Positions 22,281-30,000 of a stretch of DNA of 30,000 nucleotides are shown one piece after another. The notes under the pieces are model-generated. The model was not told the origin of the DNA. It was given only the letters and a program-made list of their open reading frames with translations, and did not search any database. The position numbers and the translations under genes were made by a program. The stretch is taken from positions 343,724 to 373,723 of the forward strand of contig NZ_QSTA01000002.1 of NCBI RefSeq assembly GCF_003438075.1. Reading direction: 5' to 3'. Position 1 is the first letter of the stretch, and each line of letters starts with the position of its first letter. This stretch comes from Eubacterium sp. OM08-24 (GTDB taxonomy: Bacteria; Bacillota; Clostridia; Oscillospirales; Acutalibacteraceae).

Positions 22281-23259
22281 CAAAGAACCAAAGAAAAAAA
22301 GAGGCAGTGTATCGCAGTTCCTCTCACGCTTTAGATGGCTGATTCAAGCAGGAGCAACTTTGCTGAGCAATATTCATCTGCCGAATTTTTTTAAGGGCGG
22401 AATTTATCAAGGCAAAGGAAAGGCTGTTTGTGTGCCGGGACTGAATTGCTATTCCTGCCCGGCGGCATCGGGCGCCTGCCCAATCGGCTCGTTTCAGGCA
22501 GTGGTGGGTTCGTCAAAATTTAGTTTTTCATATTATATCACAGGATTCCTCATATTGATAGGGGTTCTGCTCGGACGTTTTATCTGCGGTTTTTTATGTC
22601 CGTTCGGATGGCTTCAGGAACTGTTACATAAGATACCGACAAAAAAGCTTTCCACTAAAAAGCTAAAACCGCTGACATACATAAAATATGCAGTTTTACT
22701 TTTTGCTGTAATTTTGCTGCCAATGCTTATTACAAACGATGTGGATATGGGAGATCCTTTTTTCTGTAAGTATCTTTGTCCTCAAGGGGTACTCGAGGGG
22801 GCAATCCCTCTTGCTGCCGTCAATTCGGGAATCCGTGCCGCACTGGGTACGCTCTTTTCGTGGAAACTGGGCATATTGATTACGGTAATCGTACTGAGTG
22901 TACTTTTCTACAGACCGTTCTGTAAGTGGCTGTGTCCTCTCGGTGCATTTTATGCATTGCTTAACAAGGTGTCGCTTTTCGGAATGAAAGTAGACAAACA
23001 CAAATGTATTTCCTGCGGAAAGTGTGCCAAAGTATGCAAGATGGATGTAGATGTAACCAAAACTCCCGACCACGCCGAATGCATACGCTGCGGTAAATGT
23101 ATCCGTGCCTGTCCTGTAAAGGCGGTCAGCTTCCGCTACGGCTTTGGCAAAGAAAATGAAAATGATTGTCCCGCTAAAAAAGCAGAAACACCAAAACAAA
23201 AAATTGAAGCAAAAATTGAAACAAAAATTGAAACAGATATTGAAACAGAAAAGGAGTAA
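22273..23259 (+). CDS. Membrane-bound polyferredoxin, NapH/NosR-like 4Fe-4S protein
   Basis: The 328-residue protein (from the TTG at 22273) has three or four membrane helices (clear ones at about 86-103, 138-154 and 200-214) with CxxxCP motifs beside them: CYSCP, CGFLCPFG, CKYLCPQG and CKWLCPLG, the signature of the Fer4_5 / NapH-CcoG group. A cytosolic ferredoxin domain holds two complete 4Fe-4S sets (Cys245, 248, 251, 255 and Cys270, 273, 276, 280). It should move electrons through or along the membrane. A GTG at 22264 is open, but GGAG at 22259 is spaced correctly only for the TTG. The C-terminal tail is a lysine/glutamate run made of 12-bp repeats (IEAKIETKIET). It overlaps the CXXC gene and is followed after 5 nt by the thioredoxin-like gene. 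Confidence 0.93.
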   Translation: MDNKEPKKKRGSVSQFLSRFRWLIQAGATLLSNIHLPNFFKGGIYQGKGKAVCVPGLNCYSCPAASGACPIGSFQAVVGSSKFSFSYYITGFLILIGVLLGRFICGFLCPFGWLQELLHKIPTKKLSTKKLKPLTYIKYAVLLFAVILLPMLITNDVDMGDPFFCKYLCPQGVLEGAIPLAAVNSGIRAALGTLFSWKLGILITVIVLSVLFYRPFCKWLCPLGAFYALLNKVSLFGMKVDKHKCISCGKCAKVCKMDVDVTKTPDHAECIRCGKCIRACPVKAVSFRYGFGKENENDCPAKKAETPKQKIEAKIETKIETDIETEKE

Positions 23260-23264
23260 ACATT

Positions 23265-24248
23265 ATGAAAATGACAAAAATTTTAACCTTACTGACTGCC
23301 TTGATGATGTTGTTAAGCTTTGCCGCCTGTGGCACAAACAAAGACAATAAGACTAATACGACTAATACTACTAATACTACCACAAATAAGAAAAGCGAAA
23401 CAGCTATGCTGACAGCTATGAATCCAAATACAAAAGACGAGGCTACCGACCTGCATCAAAAACTGATGGCACGAGAAAATGCTATTCTTTCCGAAAACAG
23501 CGCACTTTGGGAAAAGGTATTTATTTCAGCCGATAAGGGTATGACGATGATTGAGGACGGCGGAAACTACGGTGATTTTCTTCTGAAAACCATTGACGGT
23601 ATCAAGGATCAGTTCAGTGCAGATGAGTTGAAACTGCTTAATGAAGGTGCCGAAGAAATTAAGGAAATTGAAGGAAAGCTGACAGTTTTGGAACAAAAAT
23701 TTCCCGGATGCGGAGAAAAACCGTCTGATGGAGATATGAGCGTTCCGGCGGAAAACGGTAAGCCCATCGAAAAGGATAATCTGATGAAATTCCCGACATT
23801 TGACGGCAAGGATCTTGACGGAAACGAAGTTAATAGCAGTACGCTTTTTGCAAAAAATACCGTTACCGTAGTAAACTTCTGGTTTACCACCTGCAATCCC
23901 TGCGTAGAAGAACTTGCCGACATGGAAGCTCTGAATAAACAGCTTGCAGAAAAAGGCGGAGCAGTAGTCGGAATCAATTCATTTACACTTGACGGTGACA
24001 AAACGGCTATCTCTGACGCAAAGAATATTCTGTCAAAAAAGGGTGTGACCTACAAAAACATTTGGTTTGATTCAAAAAGTAAAGCCGGAGAATTCACATC
24101 CGGATTGTACTCCTACCCCACAACTTATGTTGTCGATAAAAACGGTAATATTGTGGGAGAGCCGATTGTCGGTGCAATAACCTCAGAAAAGCAGTCCGAA
24201 AAGCTGCAAAAGTTGATTGATCAGGCAATTGCAAACAGCAAGAACTGA
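23265..24248 (+). CDS. TlpA-like thioredoxin-fold lipoprotein
   Basis: The 327-residue product is exported and lipid-anchored: signal peptide MKMTKILTLLTALMMLLSFAA, then Cys22 and an Asn/Thr-rich linker of ACT/AAT codon repeats. Residues 50-150 form a helical domain of unknown role. Residues 175-325 are a TlpA/AlkC-type thioredoxin domain with the active site WFTTCNPC (Cys211, Cys214), a cis-proline at YPTTYVVD (about 286) and a closing VGAITSE strand. It should reduce or oxidise thiols outside the membrane. AAGGAG lies 9 nt before its ATG. As last gene of the redox operon it is the probable electron acceptor of the polyferredoxin. No CcdA/DsbD is present in the window. No clear terminator follows; an IS66 end begins 63 nt later. 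Confidence 0.93.
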   Translation: MKMTKILTLLTALMMLLSFAACGTNKDNKTNTTNTTNTTTNKKSETAMLTAMNPNTKDEATDLHQKLMARENAILSENSALWEKVFISADKGMTMIEDGGNYGDFLLKTIDGIKDQFSADELKLLNEGAEEIKEIEGKLTVLEQKFPGCGEKPSDGDMSVPAENGKPIEKDNLMKFPTFDGKDLDGNEVNSSTLFAKNTVTVVNFWFTTCNPCVEELADMEALNKQLAEKGGAVVGINSFTLDGDKTAISDAKNILSKKGVTYKNIWFDSKSKAGEFTSGLYSYPTTYVVDKNGNIVGEPIVGAITSEKQSEKLQKLIDQAIANSKN

Positions 24249-24310
24249 TGTGTGCCTGTCCCGACAAAGTATCAGTAATGCATATTTTCAGGTTCTGTAA
24301 CAGATGTTTT

Positions 24311-24399
24311 GTAACCGTCAAATAAAGCACACCTACACAAACCGCCCGAAAAGCGATACAATACAGAAAACGCAAAAGGAGGCGATTATGGTGACAAAA
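24311..24399 (+). mobile_element. Solo IS66-family left end
   Basis: GTAACCGTCAAATAAAGCAC and the next 70 bases match the left end of the IS66 element at 26461-26548 with only about three or four differences, including the GGAGGCG-TTATG start of tnpA. The match stops after GTGACAAAAC and the sequence then switches into the interspersed repeat. It is a remnant left by deletion or recombination. Confidence 0.85.
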
Positions 24400-24403
24400 C
24401 TCC

Positions 24404-24710
24404 TTCCTGTTTGGCGGATTGAACACAATGGCGAAAACCTTTAAATTTGTGAAAACAACCAAGAAAGAAAATCGTTATTTTTATTTATAAATAATTCTTT
24501 TTAGTGGATGTCGCCTGTTTTTCAAACTAAGTACAAGCACGCAAACAGCCACGCTGTTTGCACCTGATGAATTGTAATATCGGAAGATTTTATGGGCGCT
24601 GCCCATACCCGCAAGCCTTTAAAAATTCAGGTCAAGCCTTTAAAAAGGCTTGACCTGAATTTTTAAATTATTTGCCTTAAACACTGTGTTAAACCATAAT
24701 TTTCCCAACT
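24404..24710 (+). repeat. Interspersed repeat, composite copy with both arms
   Basis: 24408-24480 is a truncated type II arm (TTTGGCGGATTGAACACAAT, compare 81-100), missing the long hairpin. At GATGTCGCCTG (about 24508) it meets a type I arm with GCAAACAGCC..GCTGTTTGC, TGGGCGCTGCCCA and AAACCATAATTT. It keeps the same head-to-head order as 1-420, with the left part replaced by the IS66 end. Confidence 0.75.
24618..24667. terminator. 23-bp perfect hairpin, probable bidirectional terminator
   Basis: 24618-24640 and 24645-24667 are perfectly complementary with a 4-nt loop, and A- and T-runs flank the GGTCAAGCC core. It could end the redox operon and insulate the sigma gene. It is an expanded form of the AACCTTT..GGTTGACC module found in the other repeat copies. 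Confidence 0.7.
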
Positions 24711-24793
24711 TTCAATAAATCCCCATTAAAATAAAAATATTTTTGCAACCTTTTTATAATTTAAAAAGTGTTATATACAAAGGTGGTGAAATA

Positions 24794-25288
24794 ATGAATG
24801 ATTTAAACAACGATGATTTTGTTACAACTGTCGTAAACGAATATTCCGATACGATTTACAGGGTGGCTTTGAACATAACAAAAAACAGCGCTGATGCATT
24901 TGATGTGTGTCAGGAAGTTTTTATAAGATTAATTAAAAACAAACATAAAATCAAAGACCGCAGTCATCTGAAAGCATGGCTTTTGCGTGTTGCCGTAAAT
25001 TGCGCCAAAAGCTGCAAAACATCGGCATATGTTCGCCATTGCGTACCGCTTGCCGAGGCAAGAGAACAGGGTGTGTCGGATAATACTTTTGATAAAGCAA
25101 TTTTTCAATTCGTTATGCAATTGCCGCCAAAGTACAGCGTTGCGATTTATTTGTTTTATTATGAAGATTTAAAAATCAGTGAGATTTCAAAAATACTGAA
25201 TGTAACACAATCAACGGTTAAATCAAGACTTGCACGGGGCAGAAAACAACTTAGAGAAATTATTGAAAGGGAGCAATCATATGACTGA
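24794..25288 (+). CDS. ECF-type RNA polymerase sigma factor
   Basis: The 164-residue protein is a minimal sigma-70 factor. Region 2 covers about 15-75 (YSDTIYRVALNITKNSADAFDVCQEVFIRLIK, then HLKAWLLRVAVNCAKS), and region 4 covers about 108-158 (LPPKYSVAIYLFYYEDLKISEISKILNVTQSTVKSRLARGRKQL), with a short linker between. It directs polymerase to stress or envelope promoters, held off by the overlapping anti-sigma gene. The ATG follows AAGGTGGTGA; an upstream in-frame TTG at 24743 lacks such a site. TGCAACCTTTT at 24744-24754 resembles an ECF -35 element, which would mean autoregulation, but I find no convincing -10. Confidence 0.93.
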   Translation: MNDLNNDDFVTTVVNEYSDTIYRVALNITKNSADAFDVCQEVFIRLIKNKHKIKDRSHLKAWLLRVAVNCAKSCKTSAYVRHCVPLAEAREQGVSDNTFDKAIFQFVMQLPPKYSVAIYLFYYEDLKISEISKILNVTQSTVKSRLARGRKQLREIIEREQSYD

Positions 25289-26369
25289 TAAAAAAGATTT
25301 TAATGCGGAAGTATATAAAAATAATGCGAAAAATATTAAACTTAGCGAAAAGCAGAAAGCTGAATTGATAAAAGTAATGCGTGATACCGAAAAACAACAT
25401 AAACAAAACAATGCATCGCACAAAGTTTTCAATTTGAAAACAGGAACAGCGGCAGCAATAGCCGCAGTGTTTGCATTTGTTGCAATATATGCAGGATTTT
25501 TTAAACCGAATACAGAGCGAATTTCCTCAAATAAAAATATTTTTACAATAACGGCAAACGCCGCCGAAATTGAGGACAAGTCTGAAATAGGTGTATTTTC
25601 GTCGGTCAACGGAAGTCAATATTTATTGAAAGATTTTAATAATGATGACACGATTTATCGAAACGCACAGGGAAAAACCGATTATTTTAATGATTTTGAA
25701 CTTACAAACCTTAAAATCAGCGGAAAAAATATTGAGAGCGTGACATTTAATTCAAAACAAAAAGGAATTTATTTTCTTATAAATTCATATATAAACGATG
25801 ATGAAAATTCGGAAGATGCGGAAGACGGCAATAGTTATAATTATTATAACAGTATAGCCATAGCCGAAATCGGAGATTTTTCAAATTACGGAATTCTTGA
25901 TAATTCACAATATACAAAAGCGGAATTTAAAGAACATTCGGACGGTTTATATGGGGAGTTTTGTGACGGATTTACATTTACGGTAAAAAACCCGAGTGAA
26001 AACGAACAGGAGATAAAACTTGATAAAGCGATAAATCTTATGGTTGAAACCGACAGAACAGACAGTGAAATTGACAATTGGGCAGACGAATATTACCGAC
26101 TTGACAGTGAACTTTTAAGTATGAGAGCGAAAAATCGTATGAGTGATGACGGAGAAAATCAAGTCACAGATGATGAAAATGCTCTTGAAACAAAGATGGA
26201 AAATATAAATAACAGCATACTTTCAAAAATTGTTGACGGAGCAGAGATTGATGTAAGCGTGCAGTTTACGGACGGAAGTGTCCAAAGCGAAAAAATCAGA
26301 ATTTCTTACAATAACGGCAATTGCGGCGGGGAAGATAATTTCCCGAGTATTACTTTCAGATTGGTGTGA
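25281..26369 (+). CDS. Probable membrane-anchored anti-sigma factor
   Basis: The 362-residue product starts eight bases before the sigma stop codon, so the two are translationally coupled. AAAGGGAG precedes its ATG. Residues 1-50 are charged and helical (KLSEKQKAELIKVMRDTEK), suited to binding the sigma factor in the cytosol. One transmembrane helix is at about 54-73 (GTAAAIAAVFAFVAIYAGFF). The outer part (80-362) begins FTITANAAE and continues as a beta-rich Asn/Asp/Glu-rich domain, with a helical insert near 275-320. The topology and gene order are those of ECF anti-sigma proteins. No zinc (HxxxCxxC) motif is present, so it is not a ZAS type. The signal and any regulated cleavage are unknown. 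Confidence 0.82.
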   Translation: MTDKKDFNAEVYKNNAKNIKLSEKQKAELIKVMRDTEKQHKQNNASHKVFNLKTGTAAAIAAVFAFVAIYAGFFKPNTERISSNKNIFTITANAAEIEDKSEIGVFSSVNGSQYLLKDFNNDDTIYRNAQGKTDYFNDFELTNLKISGKNIESVTFNSKQKGIYFLINSYINDDENSEDAEDGNSYNYYNSIAIAEIGDFSNYGILDNSQYTKAEFKEHSDGLYGEFCDGFTFTVKNPSENEQEIKLDKAINLMVETDRTDSEIDNWADEYYRLDSELLSMRAKNRMSDDGENQVTDDENALETKMENINNSILSKIVDGAEIDVSVQFTDGSVQSEKIRISYNNGNCGGEDNFPSITFRLV

Positions 26370-26401
26370 GTTTGGTTTAGCGAATAGTCAAACTAATAAA
26401 T

Positions 26402-26445
26402 TTAAAAATTCAGGTCAAGCCTTTAAAAAGGCTTGACCAAACTTT
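26402..26445 (+). repeat. Repeat-family hairpin after the anti-sigma gene
   Basis: GGTCAAGCCTT (26413-26423) and AAGGCTTGACC (26428-26438) form a stem followed by AAACTTTTATAA. Sequence and preceding bases (TTTAAAAATTCA) match 24618-24645 almost exactly. It can act as the terminator of the sigma/anti-sigma operon. Confidence 0.75.
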
Positions 26446-26538
26446 TATAATTGTTTAGCAGTAACCGTCAAATAAAGCACACCTACACAAACCGCCCGAA
26501 AAGCGATACAATAACAGAAAACGCAAAAGGAGGCGGTT

Positions 26539-26733
26539 ATGGTGACAGAACAGGAAGGTGCTTTGTTAGTCAGAAAATTTACGTACAGCAAACTGAGCGG
26601 ACGGAAATTTTGCCGTGAAAACGGCATAAAACGCAGAACTCTCAGATACTGGATAGAACGTGCAGCTGAGCTTGCCGACGGGAAAGAAGTATATTTTTCT
26701 GAATTGGTATTGGGCGGTGAAAATAAATGCTGA
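26539..26733 (+). CDS. IS66 TnpA-like accessory protein (short)
   Basis: The 64-residue product carries a small helix-turn-helix pattern, LSGRKFCRENGIKRRTLRYWI, as in the first protein of IS66 elements, but is shorter than the usual 100 or so residues. AGGAGGCG precedes the ATG. Its stop overlaps the start of tnpB by 7 nt. It is probably a DNA-binding accessory to transposition. Confidence 0.75.
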   Translation: MVTEQEGALLVRKFTYSKLSGRKFCRENGIKRRTLRYWIERAAELADGKEVYFSELVLGGENKC

Positions 26734-27074
26734 CTATCCACCCTGAAAAGATTTATATTTCCTCTGCAAATGTTGATATGAGAAAAAGTATAGACGGCTT
26801 GTCTGCGATTGTAGAGCAGAATTTCAAACTTAATCAGTTCAGTAACGCAATGTTTGTATTTCACAACAGGCACTGCGACAAGGTGAAAATTCTGTATTGG
26901 GACAGTGACGGTTTCTGCCTGCTGTATAAAAGAATAGAACACGGCAAATTCCACTTTCCGAGAGGTATTACAGCTGATAAACACACAGTTACTCAGGAAG
27001 AACTTTCGTGGCTTTTGCACGGCTTGAAAATAGAAGAAATTCATAAATACAATTCCCTTAAAAACGCTCGGTAA
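26727..27074 (+). CDS. tnpB: IS66 family accessory protein TnpB
   Basis: The 115-residue protein is the typical full-length TnpB (Orf2) of IS66: VDMRKSIDGLSAIVEQ, then AMFVFHNRHCDKVKILYWDSDGFCLLYKRIE and a C-terminal LSWLLHGL. It is required with TnpA and TnpC for IS66 movement; its biochemical role is unclear. It overlaps tnpA and appears intact. Confidence 0.93.
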   Translation: MLTIHPEKIYISSANVDMRKSIDGLSAIVEQNFKLNQFSNAMFVFHNRHCDKVKILYWDSDGFCLLYKRIEHGKFHFPRGITADKHTVTQEELSWLLHGLKIEEIHKYNSLKNAR

Positions 27075-27090
27075 AACGGGCGTTTTTCTT
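27061..27090 (+). terminator. Terminator-like hairpin after tnpB
   Basis: AAAACGCTCG (27061-27070) pairs with CGGGCGTTTT (27077-27086) with one G-T pair, followed by TCTTG. It covers the tnpB stop codon and would separate tnpAB from tnpC transcripts. Confidence 0.6.
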
Positions 27091-27117
27091 GTATTTATGC
27101 GGTTTTTGCGGTATAAT
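27089..27117 (+). promoter_or_regulatory. Internal promoter before tnpC remnant
   Basis: TTGTAT (27089-27094), a 17-nt spacer and consensus TATAAT (27112-27117) lie about 37 nt before the TTG start of the tnpC remnant. Confidence 0.6.
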
Positions 27118-27153
27118 TAAGACAGTAAAAAACTGATTTCGGAGCGTGATTTT

Positions 27154-27943
27154 TTGAAAAATATGCCTACATATGAAGAACTTCCGGCACAGAATTCCGC
27201 TCTGAAAAAGCAGGTAAAATATCTCGGAAACCAGACTGAAAAGGCAGAGAAAAATACGAGCAAGCACAATCTGAAATTAAAAATCTTACACTTCATAATA
27301 AAGAATTAATCGCAAATTACAACTGGATTTTGGAACAGCTGAAATTAAGCAAGAAGAAAATTTACGGCTCATCATCAGAAAAGATAGCTGAGGATTACGG
27401 ACAGCTTAATCTCTTTAATGAGGCTGAGCTTGAAAGACAGCCGCTCACTGTTGAGCCAAAACTTGAAGAAATAACCTACAAACGCAGGAAATCTTTGCAC
27501 TTGAGAAGATTGACCCGAAAAATCCCGGAGAAAAAAGGAAATACACTCTTGAAGAAACCGCAGAAATCAGGGAGAAACATTCTGCTGATAAGGTAAAAGA
27601 ATTTTTCAAATTCTGCGAAGAAAACCAAGGGAGAACTCTGCCCAAAAGTCTGACAGGCAGAGCAATCAGCTATGCCCTGAATCAGAGGGTAACGCTTGAA
27701 ACTTTTCTTAAAAATCCGAAAATTGAGCTTACAAACAATTCGGCAGAAAGGGCGATAAAGCCGTTTGTCATAGGCAGAAAGAACTGGCTTTTCTGCAATA
27801 GCGAGGCAGGAACTCAGGCTTCATCAATAATCTATTCGATTATCGAAACTGCCAAGGCTAACAACATCAATCCATATGACAGGCTTGAGCAGATTTTCAT
27901 AAGCATACAGCAAGGTGTCGACACGATAAAATCTCTGCTCTGA
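27154..27943 (+). pseudogene. Broken IS66 transposase tnpC
   Basis: The 5' part encodes the usual N-terminal coiled-coil (QNSALKKQV, then LEQLKLSKKKIYGSSSEKIAEDYGQLNLFNEAE), but the frame shifts near 27230-27290 and again near 27480-27500. The 3' part from about 27495 to 27943 is the C-terminal end: LPKSLTGRAISYALNQR, ELTNNSAERAIKPFVIGRKNWLF, YSIIETAKANNINPY. Between them the central portion with the first two catalytic acidic residues of the DDE triad is absent; only the last Glu (in NNSAER) remains. It cannot be an active transposase. GGAGCG precedes the TTG start. Confidence 0.9.
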
Positions 27944-28082
27944 ATTTTATACTTTTACACTTACAGCCCACTTGAATCTCTCAGGTGGACTATTGTTATT
28001 CTCGTTTTTTGTCAAGGTGTGCCTTATTTTACGCTTACTGTGCTTTATTTGACGGTTACGTTGCAAACACCGCTTAGACAAA

Positions 28083-28108
28083 CAAAAAAGCACTACCGAA
28101 GTAGTGCT
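28083..28108 (-). terminator. rRNA operon terminator
   Basis: On the minus strand AGCACTAC-TTCG-GTAGTGCT is followed by TTTTTTG. It lies about 130 nt after the 23S 3' end and closes the rRNA transcript. Confidence 0.9.
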
Positions 28109-28235
28109 GTAAGTTCAAAGGTCACCTTTTAAAAGGTGTATATTAAAGGGAGTACCCTGAAAACTGAATAAAGGTTAAGCAAACCATTGAGAAGTAATAT
28201 TGTAAATACTTTAATAAGCTGACCAAAAGACTCTT
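28109..28235 (-). other. Spacer between 23S 3' end and terminator, no 5S gene
   Basis: This spacer has a CACCTTTTAAAAGGTG palindrome (28122-28137) and AT-rich sequence, and no 5S rRNA sequence can be recognised. The bases at 28221-28240 can extend the processing stem of 23S. The 28060-28082 bases beyond the terminator hold nothing I can support. Confidence 0.65.

Positions 28236-30000
<1,765 letters not shown>

Larger units (their letters stand above)
26461..28059 (+). mobile_element. Degenerate IS66-family insertion sequence
   Basis: The termini are inverted: GTAACCGTCAAATAAAGCAC at 26461 and its complement ending at 28059. Inside are tnpA-like, tnpB and a broken tnpC. At about 1.6 kb it is much shorter than an ordinary IS66 element (roughly 2.5 kb). 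I see no clean 8-bp target duplication (GTTTAGCA on the left, GTTGCAAA on the right). It sits between the anti-sigma gene and the rRNA operon terminator. Confidence 0.9.

Noticed and set aside
26445..27044. 199-codon minus-strand open frame sharing YCIAFRAVCVGVLYLTVT with a frame at 24094-24462
   Set aside because: Both are antisense shadows of the IS66 end and tnpB. The shared peptide only reflects the duplicated IS terminus.
26453..28067. Target-site duplication of the IS66 element
   Set aside because: The 8 bases on the two sides (GTTTAGCA and GTTGCAAA) do not match well enough.

Overview
The window reads as chromosomal DNA of a low-to-moderate GC anaerobic Firmicute, probably a gut Clostridia / Oscillospiraceae (Ruminococcus-like) organism. 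The grounds are the short clostridial-type RpoB and RpoC, AGGAGG-type ribosome binding sites, sigma-A-like promoters, Ser/Glu-rich lipoproteins, a clostridial SPxTG sorting signal and a CD1871A-type CXXC mini-protein. The family placement is inference from style, not from a database.

Layout. 1-586: a composite interspersed repeat, then a sigma-A promoter. 587-1390 (+): a lipoprotein that converges on rpoBC. 2059-9384 (-): rpoC and rpoB, with their own promoter and an upstream terminator, so not directly attached to rplJL. 9776-10125: another copy of the repeat. 10157-10735 (-): a second lipoprotein. 11339-20071 (-): a tight operon of a TetR regulator and two very large secreted surface proteins, one with FG-GAP loops, FN3, collagen-like repeats and a transmembrane anchor, the other with DUF6273-like and Listeria-Bacteroides repeats and an SPQTG sorting signal. 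20171-21987 (-): a two-component system. 22134-24248 (+), divergent from it: a compact redox operon encoding a CXXC mini-protein, a membrane polyferredoxin and a thioredoxin-like lipoprotein. 24794-26369 (+): an ECF sigma factor overlapping a membrane-anchored probable anti-sigma factor. 26461-28059: an IS66-family element with a ruined transposase. 28236-30000 (-): the 3' part of a 23S rRNA gene.

How the parts may work together. The response regulator and kinase probably control the divergent redox operon, which looks like an electron path from cytosolic iron-sulfur clusters to an extracytoplasmic thiol carrier. The TetR protein probably represses its own promoter through a near-perfect dyad over the start site, and so the co-transcribed surface proteins. 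The sigma/anti-sigma pair is a cell-envelope sensing module enclosed by IS66 termini and repeat hairpins.

The most unusual non-coding signal is the repeat family. It has two arms joined head to head at a GGCTGTCGCC core, is made of serial small hairpins, and one hairpin shows compensatory base changes between copies.
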